Shown here piece by piece: positions 1 to 12,655 of a stretch of DNA of 64,000 nt. Every line of letters starts with the position of its first letter. The stretch's first letter is position 1. Below the pieces are notes generated by a model that worked only from the letters and a program-made list of their open reading frames with translations, did no database searches and had not been told where the DNA came from. Origin of the DNA: Gimesia chilikensis (GTDB lineage Bacteria > Planctomycetota > Planctomycetia > Planctomycetales > Planctomycetaceae); assembly GCF_007744075.1 (NCBI RefSeq), contig NZ_CP036266.1:3457748-3521747 (forward strand), written 5' to 3'. Made by a program: the position numbers and the translations under genes.

Positions 1-1
1 T

Positions 2-1066
2 TTGAAAAACGTGCCTTATGCCGAAACCCCCGATTACTCTCCCTGGGTCAAGCTGCTCGGTCGGGGCCCGACGGCTCAGAAGATTATGGAAATCGCGCAC
101 AATGATATTAAACGGCCTGCTCCCTTTGCGGGTGTGTTGTTTCAGTTCCAGCATAACGAGGCAGGCCATGATGCCTATCTGATGGGGGAACTCTCCAAGA
201 GTGGCTGGTGGTATTTCTTCCCCCTGGCCTGGCTCTGGAAAAGTACACCCGTGGAACTGCTGTTAACGGTGATCAGCCTGTGCCTGCTCCCCTTTCTGTG
301 GGGCGATCTGAAACGGCTGGTGAGGCCCGTTCCCGCTCCTGTTTCTGAACTTCCAGAGGAAGAGCAGCAGACCGATGTCAGTGCACCGACGAGCCATGCG
401 CCGCTGATCTGGGTGCTGGCTGTGGTGGTCTTTATGGGGATGTCGTTGACCAGCCGCTTGAATCTGGGACAACGATACCTGCTGCTCCTCTATCCCCTGC
501 TGTTTATGTTCAGCATCGATCAGATGTGGCGCTGGTTCGAAGGGAAACTGGGCCTGCTGGTGACAGTGTCGGTGGCCTTGATCGGTTTTCAGGTGCAGTC
601 GATTGTTTCGGTTCAACCCAATTATCTGTCCTACTTCAATGATGGAATAGGCGGGCCTCAAGCGGGGCACAAATACCTGCTGGATTCAAACCTTGACTGG
701 GGGCAGGATCTGCCTGCGCTCAAGAAAATTATGGACGAACTGCCTCTCGAAGATCAGAAGAACTCATTGATTTACTACTTCGGGACCGCTCGACCGGATG
801 CATTCGGGATTAAAGCAGCCCCGCTTCATGCCAATCTGGATGCTGATCCAGATCAGTGGAAATACATGATTATCTCGGCGAATCATCTGCAGGGACTGTA
901 TGCTCACGGGGAGGATCCCTGTGCTGAGTTCCGGAAGCTGGAACCATTCAAGATGGCCAATTATTCGATTTACGTCTTTGATCTGCAGAGTCCGGAAGCA
1001 AAACAGGCTTTGAAGCATTGTCTGAAAATCTATCAGAAATACGAGGACGAGCAGCAGGAAAAATAG
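2..1066 (+). CDS. Membrane glycosyltransferase, GT39/PMT-like (5' part outside window)
   Basis: This is the C-terminal part of a multi-membrane-spanning glycosyltransferase; the true start lies before the window. The visible 354 residues align along their whole length with residues from about 267 onward of the complete paralogue at 6660-8564. Shared blocks include the YAxTxDxSPW segment, GRGxTAQKIME, GWWY(Y/F)F, WKSTPVEL, SRLNLGQRYLL, LDSNLDWGQDLP and the FDLQSPEA tail. Hydrophobic segments near residues 80-100, 135-150 and 160-205 are membrane helices. By family knowledge, such proteins move a sugar from a polyprenyl-phosphate donor to an acceptor on the outer face of the membrane; the substrate here is unknown. 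The in-frame TTG at position 2 is not taken as a start. Confidence 0.75.
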   Translation: MKNVPYAETPDYSPWVKLLGRGPTAQKIMEIAHNDIKRPAPFAGVLFQFQHNEAGHDAYLMGELSKSGWWYFFPLAWLWKSTPVELLLTVISLCLLPFLWGDLKRLVRPVPAPVSELPEEEQQTDVSAPTSHAPLIWVLAVVVFMGMSLTSRLNLGQRYLLLLYPLLFMFSIDQMWRWFEGKLGLLVTVSVALIGFQVQSIVSVQPNYLSYFNDGIGGPQAGHKYLLDSNLDWGQDLPALKKIMDELPLEDQKNSLIYYFGTARPDAFGIKAAPLHANLDADPDQWKYMIISANHLQGLYAHGEDPCAEFRKLEPFKMANYSIYVFDLQSPEAKQALKHCLKIYQKYEDEQQEK

Positions 1067-1210
1067 AGCGGTTTTCTCTATATGCCTGTTCTGGTGAGAT
1101 CGATCCTCTCGACTTTTGTTGAGACTATGGTTCCGGCTGTGGTCACCTGTTAGAATAAACGAATCTTAATATGTCGCTGAGACTGTGGTTCGCCTCCTGT
1201 TCTAACCAAA

Positions 1211-4489
<3,279 letters not shown>

Positions 4490-4492
4490 CCA

Positions 4493-5944
4493 ATGCAGAA
4501 CATGACAGATCAACTGACAATGCAGGTCAATCGCCGGTCATTTCTGCGCCAGAATACCGCCGGTGTGGGGCTGGCGGCACTCGCGACGCTGCTTCAGGAA
4601 TCACAGGCAGAAAATCTGCGGGCGGCTGAACCAAAGCCGACTGTTACCAGCGGTCTGCACTTTCCGGCACGGGCGAAACGGGTGATCTACCTGAGTCAGT
4701 CGGGGGCACCTTCGCAGCTCGATCTGTTCGACTATAAACCGGGCCTGAAGAAGTTTCACAAGACAGAACTCCCAGATTCGATCCGCCAGGGCCAGCGGCT
4801 GACGGGGATGACCTCCGGCCAGAAGAGCTTTCCGATCGCTGCGTCGATGTTCAAGTTCGCCCAGCTGGGAGAGTCCGGCACCTGGATGAGCGAACTGCTG
4901 CCGCACACCGCGAAAATTGCCGACGAGATCTGCGTGGTCAAATCGCTGTTCACCGAAGCCATCAACCACGATCCCGCGATTACGTTTCTGCAGACCGGCA
5001 GTATTCAGGCGGGACGCCCCAGTATGGGGTCGTGGATATCATATGGACTGGGGAGCGAGAACCGGGATCTGCCGACGTTTGTGGCGTTGACTTCAGGAGC
5101 CGGCGGACAGCCTCTGTATGATCGTCTCTGGGGGAGCGGGTTTCTGCCCACGAAACATCAGGGAGTGAAGTTCCGACGTTCCAGTGATCCGGTGCTGTTT
5201 CTCTCGAATCCGCCGGGGATCGACTCCGAGCTGCGACGCGAGATGCTGGATGAACTGGGAACGCTGAATCGGATCGCGCTGGAGGAAAAAGGTGATCCCG
5301 AAATCGCGACCCGCATCTCCCAGTACGAACTTGCGTTTCGGATGCAGACTTCGGTTCCGGAACTGGCCGATCTGTCGCAGGAATCAGCCGAGACCTTTGA
5401 CCTCTACGGAGAACAGGCGAAACAACCGGGCACGTACGCCGCGAACTGTCTGCTGGCCCGGCGTCTGGCAGAACGGGGCGTGCGGTTCATTCAACTATAT
5501 CACCGGGGCTGGGATCATCATCTCAACCTGCCCAGTAAGATTAAGCAGCTGACCGGAGAGACCGACCAGGCGACGGCGGCGTTGATTCTTGATCTCAAAC
5601 AACGGGGCATGCTGGATGACACGCTGGTGGTCTGGGCGGGAGAATTTGGTCGGACCGTTTACTGCCAGGGAACGCTCACCGCGTCGAATTATGGCCGCGA
5701 TCATCACCCGCGGTGTTTCACAGTCTGGGCTGCGGGCGGCGGAATGAAACCCGGGATGACCTACGGGGCGACCGACGACTTCAGTTATAACATCACCGAA
5801 AACCCGCTGCCCGTGCATGACTTGAATGCGACGATCCTGCACTGCCTGGGGATCGATCACAAAAAACTGACGTTCAAATTCCAGGGCCGCGACTACCGCC
5901 TGACCGACGTGCACGGAAACGTGGCACAGCCTCTGTTGAGTTAA
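4493..5944 (+). CDS. DUF1501 protein, Tat-exported
   Basis: This is a 483-residue DUF1501 family protein, a relative of the alkaline phosphatase/sulfatase superfamily. Residues 14-35 form a twin-arginine signal (NRRSFLRQ followed by a small-residue hydrophobic stretch), so it is exported folded. Family features include the [15 protein letters not shown] block, GSWISYGLG, the GWDHH segment, WAGEFGRT and the GRDHHP histidine cluster that resembles superfamily metal ligands. It follows the DUF1549/DUF1553 gene by 3 bases, the classic planctomycete pair. The substrate is unknown. ATG 4493 is the most upstream start; ATGs at 4502 and 4520 are also possible, the latter giving a shorter Tat leader. 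Confidence 0.92.
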   Translation: MQNMTDQLTMQVNRRSFLRQNTAGVGLAALATLLQESQAENLRAAEPKPTVTSGLHFPARAKRVIYLSQSGAPSQLDLFDYKPGLKKFHKTELPDSIRQGQRLTGMTSGQKSFPIAASMFKFAQLGESGTWMSELLPHTAKIADEICVVKSLFTEAINHDPAITFLQTGSIQAGRPSMGSWISYGLGSENRDLPTFVALTSGAGGQPLYDRLWGSGFLPTKHQGVKFRRSSDPVLFLSNPPGIDSELRREMLDELGTLNRIALEEKGDPEIATRISQYELAFRMQTSVPELADLSQESAETFDLYGEQAKQPGTYAANCLLARRLAERGVRFIQLYHRGWDHHLNLPSKIKQLTGETDQATAALILDLKQRGMLDDTLVVWAGEFGRTVYCQGTLTASNYGRDHHPRCFTVWAAGGGMKPGMTYGATDDFSYNITENPLPVHDLNATILHCLGIDHKKLTFKFQGRDYRLTDVHGNVAQPLLS

Positions 5945-6108
5945 CCTCTTGCTGCTCCATCAATAATCAGCTGGAGTCCAAGCCTCAGTCAGCCGATTCT
6001 GAAAAATGCGGGAACTTGACTGTGCCGACATGCGTCATTGAGTGAGACCGTCGCCGGCTCTGCCGGGACGCTGCATCGCAATTCACTATCTGACAAGGAG
6101 TTCAAGAG

Positions 6109-6486
6109 ATGAAACGCTGGTCTGTTCCTCTGTTGATCGTGCTGGTTGTCGTCAGTCTGGTTTCCAACAGCTTGTGGAGTGCGCCTGAGGCGGAGTCGGA
6201 ACAGGACAAAGTGCAGGCTCTGCTGAAACGCATCGAACAACTGGAGCAGCGGGTTGAGCAACTGGAAGGGACCCGCCCGCAGACGATCATGCCGACATAT
6301 CCCCAGGTGCAGTTGCGAGATTTGCAGCAGAACGTGACTCCTCCAGCTACGATTCCTCCGGGCTGGAAAGAGCAGCAGATTAACGGGATGAAATATTACA
6401 TCGTCCCGCTCCAGTCATCCCAGGTGGAAAGCGACATCAAAAGCGTTGCCCCCAGGCTGCCTCGGAAGGCGGATCCAATCCGGTAA
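6109..6486 (+). CDS. Small secreted coiled-coil protein
   Basis: This is a 125-residue protein with a clear N-terminal signal peptide (KRW then about 18 hydrophobic residues, ending near SLWSAPEA). A short heptad-rich coiled coil follows, in which LLKRIEQLEQRVEQLE is visible near residues 38-55, and then a proline- and glutamine-rich C-terminal part. A good ribosome site (aaggag, 8 bases before ATG 6109) fixes the start. It stands alone, 165 bases after the DUF1501 gene and before a glycosyltransferase. Such proteins in planctomycetes may oligomerise in the periplasm, but no family was recognised and no function is claimed. Confidence 0.75.
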   Translation: MKRWSVPLLIVLVVVSLVSNSLWSAPEAESEQDKVQALLKRIEQLEQRVEQLEGTRPQTIMPTYPQVQLRDLQQNVTPPATIPPGWKEQQINGMKYYIVPLQSSQVESDIKSVAPRLPRKADPIR

Positions 6487-6659
6487 AATCGGTACTATCG
6501 ATGCGTTGTGGATACGTCCGGGGAGACGGGCGTCTACCAGCTCTGCAAATCGGTGAAACTGGCAAGAATCTAATAGGAATTGCCCCCGGGGGCGATTAAG
6601 ATGGCAGAATGATCACCGTTTCATGATTTTGCCTCCCTGATATTGCCGCACCAAAGACG

Positions 6660-8564
6660 ATGACAGCTCCCGTTTCTCGACCAGCCAACAGTATGAGCAT
6701 GCGGATTCTCGTCTGGGGAACTCCCCTGTTCTTCTCCCTGTTGATCCTCGTACAGACTGGTGCCTTTCGCACGGTGAAAAGCCCGACTTTTGACGAGACG
6801 TTTTACCTGAGTGCAGCCCTGCAGACAGTACATCAGGGGGAACTGGATCAGCGTCTGCCTCGCAAGGGAGTGGCACCGCTGCCGATTCTGTTGAATTACT
6901 ATCCGGCAGTCTGGGCCACCGGTGGCGTTTCGCGCGCCTTTATCTGGAAGGGGGAACTGACCGATCCTCCGCTGATCAACCGGGCCCGATTGATGAATGC
7001 TCTGCTGGTCGGTATTTCCAGCATGCTCGTAGTATATCTGTGGCTGTATCGACGTCGGGGATACCTGGCCGGATTACTGGGGGCGGCTCTGCTGGTGTTC
7101 TCGCCAGTGATGCTGGCTCATTTTTCTCTGGCCACGACGGACTCCTGTTTTACGCTGATGGCACTGCTCGCCCTGGCGGCTTTGACCGGCTACTGGAAAC
7201 GCCCGCTGATCCGTACCCTGTTCTGGGTAGCATTGACGGTAGCACTGGCGATTTCCGCCAAGTACTCGGGTATTTTTCTACTGCCATGCGTGCTGGTTGT
7301 GGTCATCCTGGCGGCAGCACAGCAGCAGCTTAAGGGGGTTTCCCCGTCACAGCTGTGGAAGTTGTGTCAGCGTGTGATTGTTGTATTTACGCTGTTTTTG
7401 TTGCTGATGATTCCATTCACCTGGGCCTTTCATCTGTTCGCTTTCGCGGGACCGTTGAAAGCGGTTCCCTATGCCCGCACGCAGGACGATTCACCCTGGA
7501 TCCGCATTCTCGGCCGCGGCACTACGGCGCAGAAGATCATGGAACTTGCTCACCGCGAGCTCCAAAGTCCGGCTCCCCTGTGGGGCATTCTGCATCAGAT
7601 CGAACACAACTCGGAGGGACACCCGGCGTATCTCCACGGCGAGGTCTCTCTGGATGGGTGGTGGTATTATTTCCTGCTGGTCTGGCTCTGGAAAAGCACG
7701 CCGGTCGAACTGGTCTTCACCGTGCTGACACTGATTCTGATTCCCTTTTTGTGGCAGCCTGCCAGGAAAAATCTGCTGCCCATTTTAGCCCGGGATCAGA
7801 CCGAAGCGCCCTCCACTGAAGACGAAACCTCAGAGACCGCGCCTACGCCACACGCGCCCTGTGTCTGGTTGCTGGCGGGAGCGGTACTGCTAACACTGGC
7901 GTTGATGAGCCGATTGAATCTGGGGCAACGTTACCTGCTGATTTTCTATCCGCTGTTGATTCTGTTTACCGTCGATCAGATCTGGCCCTGGCTGCAGAAG
8001 AAGAAAGCAGTGCTCTACCTGTTTTGTGGCGGTTGTATCCTGTTTCAGATTATTGCGCTGCAGACTGTCAGGCCACACTACCTGTCGTATTTCAATCGAC
8101 TCGCCGGCGGTCCCGAGTCGGGCTATCAGTACCTGCTCGATTCCAATCTGGACTGGGGACAGGATCTGCCCGCGGCCAGAGCGGCCCTGGAGGAACTTTC
8201 CCCCGCAGACCGGGAACGTTGTCTGATCTGCTATTTTGGCACCGCGTTGCCGGAATCGTATGGGATTAAAGCCTTCAATATGCGGGAGCGGATGCCGACC
8301 AATCCTGAAGATTGGAAGTATCTTGTGATCTCGGCCAACTATCTGCAAGGTCTGTATTCCGGGAAAGACCCTTATCAGGATTTTCGTTCGCTGATTCCCC
8401 TGAAGCGGGTCGGTTACTCCATGTTCCTGTTTGACCTGCAGAGCCCCGAAGCCCGGCAGGCCCTCGAGACGGTGATTCAGGTCAGCATCGAAATGCGGAA
8501 AGAGTACGAGCAACGAGTCAAAGCACAATCGCAGGCAGAGGAAGACGAGCCGGGGCAGCGCTGA
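6660..8564 (+). CDS. Membrane glycosyltransferase, GT39/PMT-like
   Basis: This 634-residue polytopic membrane protein is the full-length paralogue of the truncated gene at the window start. The N-terminal half holds the family's first-loop acidic signature (SPTFDETFYLS, residues 39-49) and about eight hydrophobic helices. The C-terminal half carries GRGTTAQKIME, WWYYFLLVWLWKSTPVEL, SRLNLGQRYLLIFYPLL, a lumenal segment with LLDSNLDWGQDLP and a charged tail. By analogy with GT39/ArnT enzymes it probably transfers a sugar from a polyprenyl-phosphate carrier outside the cytoplasmic membrane; donor and acceptor are unknown. ATG 6660 is used; ATG 6693 (MSMRILVW) is an alternative that would begin directly at the first helix. 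Confidence 0.8.
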   Translation: MTAPVSRPANSMSMRILVWGTPLFFSLLILVQTGAFRTVKSPTFDETFYLSAALQTVHQGELDQRLPRKGVAPLPILLNYYPAVWATGGVSRAFIWKGELTDPPLINRARLMNALLVGISSMLVVYLWLYRRRGYLAGLLGAALLVFSPVMLAHFSLATTDSCFTLMALLALAALTGYWKRPLIRTLFWVALTVALAISAKYSGIFLLPCVLVVVILAAAQQQLKGVSPSQLWKLCQRVIVVFTLFLLLMIPFTWAFHLFAFAGPLKAVPYARTQDDSPWIRILGRGTTAQKIMELAHRELQSPAPLWGILHQIEHNSEGHPAYLHGEVSLDGWWYYFLLVWLWKSTPVELVFTVLTLILIPFLWQPARKNLLPILARDQTEAPSTEDETSETAPTPHAPCVWLLAGAVLLTLALMSRLNLGQRYLLIFYPLLILFTVDQIWPWLQKKKAVLYLFCGGCILFQIIALQTVRPHYLSYFNRLAGGPESGYQYLLDSNLDWGQDLPAARAALEELSPADRERCLICYFGTALPESYGIKAFNMRERMPTNPEDWKYLVISANYLQGLYSGKDPYQDFRSLIPLKRVGYSMFLFDLQSPEARQALETVIQVSIEMRKEYEQRVKAQSQAEEDEPGQR

Positions 8565-8744
8565 CGGTAGACTGGTGGAATCCACTTAATCTTCGCTCGC
8601 GTGCTCCCGTACACTCTCATCCGGACTGCGGGGTGGTTATACTGTCGGCTGGCCCTTTGGGGCTGAGAACTTACCAGATCAGCACGCAGGCGACAGGCAA
8701 ACATGCTTGAAAAAATGCCTGCAACAGGACACCGATAGAGACCC

Positions 8745-9065
8745 ATGGAACTGACCCCGACCGAACTCAAACGCCTCGACGACCAGACGCTGCTCATCAC
8801 CTGGAGCGACGGACAGCGGAAACGCTATGCTGTCTCTGACCTGCGTAAGGCTTGCCCCTGTGTGATGTGTCGCAATGAACGCAAGGCGGCCGAACACGCT
8901 CCCCAGCAGCTGACAATTCTGGCCCCGACCGAACTGGCACCGCTCAAGATCGACCGCATGGCACTGGCGGGAAACTACGCCTACCGCATCACCTTCAGCG
9001 ATGGCCACAACACGGGCCTGTTTACCTTCGAGCACCTGCGTCAGCTGGGTGAAGTGGTTGAGTAG
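8745..9065 (+). CDS. DUF971 domain protein
   Basis: This 106-residue protein consists almost entirely of a DUF971 domain, the fold also found at the N terminus of gamma-butyrobetaine hydroxylase. The order of features is typical: LLITWSDGQ(R/K), YPxxxLRxACPC-like segment (SDLRKACPCVMC), and the C-terminal YAYRITFSDGHNTGLFTFEHLR. Two cysteine pairs (CPCVMC) suggest metal or Fe-S related binding; stand-alone DUF971 proteins are often linked to Fe-S or Mrp/ApbC biology, which is inference here. It converges on the minus-strand ankyrin gene with a 3-base gap. Confidence 0.88.
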   Translation: MELTPTELKRLDDQTLLITWSDGQRKRYAVSDLRKACPCVMCRNERKAAEHAPQQLTILAPTELAPLKIDRMALAGNYAYRITFSDGHNTGLFTFEHLRQLGEVVE

Positions 9066-9068
9066 GCC

Positions 9069-10475
9069 TCAGTCCTGCTTCTGCCATTTCAGGGTGGTTA
9101 AATCGAGTTCGTAGACGTCTGGATTCTCCACTTGATCTGTCTCTTCAGCCGGGGTCGCGAGTTGCTGAGTGCCCCCCTCCACGCGGATGACATTCCGCTG
9201 TGGATCGTAGTTGGCGCGGTGCCGAAAGATCCAGCCGGGGTTTGTCCCTGTGGTCTCCAGTTTTTCAATCTGCCAGGTGTCTGTCTTGAGGCGGTAAACG
9301 GGCGTCTGACCTGTCACGCGCTGTTCCGAATATCCCAGACAGCCGATGAGGTAGATTTCGTCTTTGACCAGGGTGGCCGAGTGGAAGTCGGTGGGAGGGA
9401 AGACCGCTTGGGGGTAACCATAGATTTCAAAGTTTCCCTGGCCGTCGTGGACCACGACATCATTGTAAATGTAAAAGTCCGGATCGTAATAATCTTCGTG
9501 CTCACCGCCGACCTGCACGTAGCGGCCATCGGGCAGTTTCGTCAGGGATGAGCCGAAGCGGTCAAAACACCAGACGGCTCCCGGTTTATTAAAGTCTTTT
9601 TTATCTTTGAAGTGTTCGCGTGCGAGATAGGCGTTCTTGCCGGAGCGAATCATGTCGTCCCAGAACGGGTTGTTCATTCGCTGGGGATTGGTTGCGCCGA
9701 AGCGGGGCACTTTCCACTGCTGGTAGTCTGCGGGAGTGGCGCGAAATTCTGCTGAATCATCCAGCTTGAGCAGGTGCCGTTTCATTTCCTTAGAGGTCTG
9801 GCTCAGGTTGTCGCCGGCTGCCAGGAAGAGGTCCAGGATTTCGAGATTGTAAACATCTTCAATGACCGGGTAGAGATAAGGTTCGATTTCCTGTTCGGAA
9901 CTCTCTTCCGCCTCTGGCCCCAGTGTCTCTTTCAGTGACTGCTGCCATTCTTCTCTGGTCATCTGGCCTTCGAGTTCTTTGGGCATTTTGAGCTGTGAGA
10001 AGTCGATGGGCTCCTGCGTGTAGCGAATGACCTTGAGCGGGTATTTGGGGTGATAGCCCCGATCCACGCCCCGGTCCAGCAACAGACGGACCCCTTCGAC
10101 GAACTCTTCCTGCACGGCGCGGCGGAGGGCCGTGTTATTGAAGTCATCAGCCAGTTCGGGGTCGGCCCCCTGCTCCAGCAGCAGTCTGGTTTTCTCAAGG
10201 TCCTTAGCTTCCAGTGCGACCATCAATGCGGTTTCGCCAACGTGTCCGGGGGCATTGATATCGACGCCGCTCTGCAGTTGCTGTCGGATCTCGTCCGGTG
10301 TTCCCTGTTTGACGATCTGATGAAATTCCAGTACGGCTGCCTGTGGTTGCTGCACCTGTTGAGGCTCCTGTGGGGGATCTGCACATCCGGTAAGACACAT
10401 CAGCAGACACGACACCAGGCAGGCGTTCGCGGTTCGTAAGCAAAGTAAAGCGAGTGGAAATTGCATCAGAATCAC
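9069..10475 (-). CDS. Ankyrin-repeat lipoprotein with kelch-like C-terminal domain
   Basis: This 468-residue protein has a lipoprotein signal ending in a lipobox (LTGC, Cys near residue 31), so it is probably membrane-tethered outside the cytoplasm. Two to three ankyrin repeats occupy about residues 50-140 (DINAPGHVGETALMVALE, KTRLLLEQGADPELADDFNNTALRRAV, LLLDRGVD). An acidic linker follows. The C-terminal half has the conserved series CFDRFGSSLTKLPDGRYVQVGGEHEDYYD split over residues 300-330, then FPPTDFHSATLV and IYLIGCLGY, which look like kelch/beta-propeller blades. The ankyrin plus propeller pairing points to a protein-binding scaffold; the partner is unknown. Confidence 0.8.
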   Translation of the reverse strand: MILMQFPLALLCLRTANACLVSCLLMCLTGCADPPQEPQQVQQPQAAVLEFHQIVKQGTPDEIRQQLQSGVDINAPGHVGETALMVALEAKDLEKTRLLLEQGADPELADDFNNTALRRAVQEEFVEGVRLLLDRGVDRGYHPKYPLKVIRYTQEPIDFSQLKMPKELEGQMTREEWQQSLKETLGPEAEESSEQEIEPYLYPVIEDVYNLEILDLFLAAGDNLSQTSKEMKRHLLKLDDSAEFRATPADYQQWKVPRFGATNPQRMNNPFWDDMIRSGKNAYLAREHFKDKKDFNKPGAVWCFDRFGSSLTKLPDGRYVQVGGEHEDYYDPDFYIYNDVVVHDGQGNFEIYGYPQAVFPPTDFHSATLVKDEIYLIGCLGYSEQRVTGQTPVYRLKTDTWQIEKLETTGTNPGWIFRHRANYDPQRNVIRVEGGTQQLATPAEETDQVENPDVYELDLTTLKWQKQD

Positions 10476-10530
10476 GGGGATCTCGTTAAGGAATCAGGAG
10501 CGCCGGGAGGCAGCATTATACGGCGGTCTG

Positions 10531-11580
10531 CTAGGGCTTCTCAAGTTCCTCGTCCGAGATAAACGAGCCGCCGCGGATCAGTTTATTCTGGCCGTTGCGA
10601 TGGTCGATGATCTGCGTTTCGATGATCCCCTTCTCGCCGTCATCCGTTGTGACAGGCAGGCCTTGCGGGAGGTCCAGCGCATCAATAGTGAAGGTGGCGG
10701 CAGGGATTTTCTGGTTGACTTTAAGCCATTTCAATCGCATGGTGACGTGATGATCGATCCAGCGATTGGTGGATTCATACTGCACCGGCACCCAGACTTT
10801 TGAACGTTTCTGCCAGGTGACCTTGTTCTCAATGACGGGGGTGGACTTAAATTGCGGGGGCATGCCCGACTTAATAAAGAAGCGGTAACTGACGGGCGTG
10901 TATCCTTGTGCCGGGTCGAATTGCAGAATGAGCTTAGTGTCTTTTGGGTTGTTCTTGTTCAGGGTGACTTCCGTGAGACCCGCGGCGGTGGACTCGATCT
11001 GTTCCGCTTGATATTGCTTTAACCATTCTACGAGATCGGGAAGGAAAAAGTGTTCTCGACGTTTACGGGTTTGGGTCTGCATCAGTTCCGCAGTTTTAAC
11101 CAGTCCCAGCACGCGGACATCGAATGGGGAATAATAGCCGCCCGGGTGCGCGTCCGGCTCATAAATGCGTACGCTGGTTCGATTCCTTTCGGTGTGAATG
11201 CTCATCTCCGGCGTGCGGATCCACGTTGATAGTGAGGTTTGAATCTCCGGTTTCTCTTCGTATCGCAACAGCGGCTGTTTGACTGTCTGATCAAAGCGGA
11301 CTTTCTGGAACCGGTCGGCAAACCAGCACTCTGCGTCAAAGAGAATTGTGGCTTCTTCCGGTTGCGTTTTGGGAAAGGAAATGCGCGTCGTCGCCTGGAA
11401 ATGCCCCGCTTGCAGCTGCAGGCGTTGTTGAATCATGCGTTCCACCAGCGTGTGCCACTGTTGTTGCACAGGGGGCGCTGTTTGCGTTTTCGGCTCCGCG
11501 GTCTGAGCTGAGGTCAGCAGCATACCAGACCAGAGGCAGGCGAACAGACAACAGCCGCGGAGTGCAGGTAACAGGTTCAT
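10531..11580 (-). CDS. Secreted protein of unknown function
   Basis: This 349-residue protein starts with a Sec signal peptide (about residues 1-28, ending near LLTSAQTAEP). The mature part is rich in beta-strand patterns: ATILFDAECWFADRFQKVRF, then repeated alternating hydrophobic/polar stretches to KVTWQKRSKVWVPVQYE and TMRLKWLKVNQKI. This resembles the LolA/outer-membrane-lipoprotein-carrier style of beta-sheet protein seen in many planctomycete secreted hypotheticals, but no specific family could be confirmed. It is transcribed in the same direction as the ankyrin lipoprotein, 55 bases upstream of it, so the two may be co-expressed. Two inverted repeats lie 32-63 bases before its ATG. Confidence 0.7.
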   Translation of the reverse strand: MNLLPALRGCCLFACLWSGMLLTSAQTAEPKTQTAPPVQQQWHTLVERMIQQRLQLQAGHFQATTRISFPKTQPEEATILFDAECWFADRFQKVRFDQTVKQPLLRYEEKPEIQTSLSTWIRTPEMSIHTERNRTSVRIYEPDAHPGGYYSPFDVRVLGLVKTAELMQTQTRKRREHFFLPDLVEWLKQYQAEQIESTAAGLTEVTLNKNNPKDTKLILQFDPAQGYTPVSYRFFIKSGMPPQFKSTPVIENKVTWQKRSKVWVPVQYESTNRWIDHHVTMRLKWLKVNQKIPAATFTIDALDLPQGLPVTTDDGEKGIIETQIIDHRNGQNKLIRGGSFISDEELEKP

Positions 11581-11611
11581 CGGCGTCTCCCTTCACTGGT
11601 TGAGTGGAACG

Positions 11612-11643
11612 CGATAGCATCGCGCTATCGGATAGTGTACTAT
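11612..11643. promoter_or_regulatory. Pair of inverted repeats, candidate operator
   Basis: Directly upstream of the start at 11580 are CGATAGC-N5-GCTATCG (11612-11630, perfect 7-base arms) and ATAGT-GT-ACTAT (11632-11643). Their position in the divergent promoter region between 11580 and 11833 suggests a repressor or activator site. No matching regulator was identified. Confidence 0.35.
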
Positions 11644-11704
11644 AGGTTATGTGTCGAAATAAAGCCGTAAACCTTCGAATCTGAAATCACAACGGGAGCC
11701 CTGC

Positions 11705-12600
11705 GATGGGAACCGCGGGTGATGCCGGGGGATGAACCGTGAGCTTGTCCTGGACCATGACTATTGATCAGAATGGGCACACAGAATCCGTACTTAATTT
11801 AAATTACAGAGATCAATCGAACGGAAGAGACTATGGCCGGACTGGCAGACCGCTTACCGATGCTCGTTGAACTGCTTAGTGAGGATCGGGACATCGTACG
11901 GGCAAACGCAGCCGATCAGAAAAAGGACTGGAATGGCAGTTGCAGCAGCACGTTGGCCAGCGACTTGCGCTTCTTTGCGATCGCCGATTATTTTCTGAAG
12001 CACGACATCGCTTCGTTTCAATCTCAACTTTCAGAGGCGGTCGAAATCAGGATTGAGATGTTCGCCCGTTCGGACAAAGGAGAGCCCATTGACGGTTCTT
12101 ATCTGACAATGCTCTGTTACAAATCGTTGTTCGATGCCCTGGCGGCCTGTGACATGAATCGTGCCAAACAGTTGGCGGCACATCTCGGCCGACGCGTTGA
12201 ACTGGAGCGCGAACATGACCATCCGTTTGATTATACGCTCGGTTACACTCTGCGTGCCTTCGTGTTGCGCGATCAGGAGCAGATGCAGGAATGGACTCCG
12301 AAATTCGTGGATCAGTGTCATAAGTCGAAAATGACGGATTTCCTGGGGTATGGTGCTGTCTTTCAGGCGCTCATCAGTCGAGATACAGCGGGCGTGAATG
12401 ACGGACTGGCGAACATCGTCCAGGGACATCAGAAACAGTCGAAAGGGAGCGGCATCTTCGTGAGCACTGACGATGAACTACTCTGCGTGTGGGGGCTGGG
12501 GCTGGCCAATCTGGCGCGGGCACACGGAATTCCGTCCGAAGCCGTTCCGCCACTGATTCCCCGGGAATTGTTGAGTCCGGTGAATCGCAGGTTGGAGTAA
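11705..12600 (+). repeat. Direct duplication, left copy
   Basis: This approximately 0.9-kb unit is repeated at a fixed offset of 1412 bases (13117-14012). It covers the 128-base leader as well as the complete Imm49-like gene, with no indels in the gene. The leader blocks gatgccgggggatgaaccgt and gatcaatcgaacggaagaga are identical in both copies. Confidence 0.9.
11833..12600 (+). CDS. Imm49-like immunity family protein, copy 1
   Basis: This is a 255-residue, probably all-helical soluble protein. Its second half has the pattern I associate with the Imm49 family of polymorphic-toxin immunity proteins: repeated helices (MLCYKSLFDALAACD, TLGYTLRAFVLRDQ) and a C-terminal VWGLGLANLARAHGI followed by PLIPRELL. 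This assignment is from memory of the family and is moderate at best. No toxin gene was found next to it. It is about 93% identical (17 differences in 255) to the copy at 13245-14012. A ggaagaga ribosome site lies 6 bases before the ATG. Confidence 0.6.
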   Translation: MAGLADRLPMLVELLSEDRDIVRANAADQKKDWNGSCSSTLASDLRFFAIADYFLKHDIASFQSQLSEAVEIRIEMFARSDKGEPIDGSYLTMLCYKSLFDALAACDMNRAKQLAAHLGRRVELEREHDHPFDYTLGYTLRAFVLRDQEQMQEWTPKFVDQCHKSKMTDFLGYGAVFQALISRDTAGVNDGLANIVQGHQKQSKGSGIFVSTDDELLCVWGLGLANLARAHGIPSEAVPPLIPRELLSPVNRRLE

Positions 12601-12655
12601 CTGTTATCAAACGTTGTTCAACCTGTCTGAGAATCATTCTAGAATAAGTCACAAC

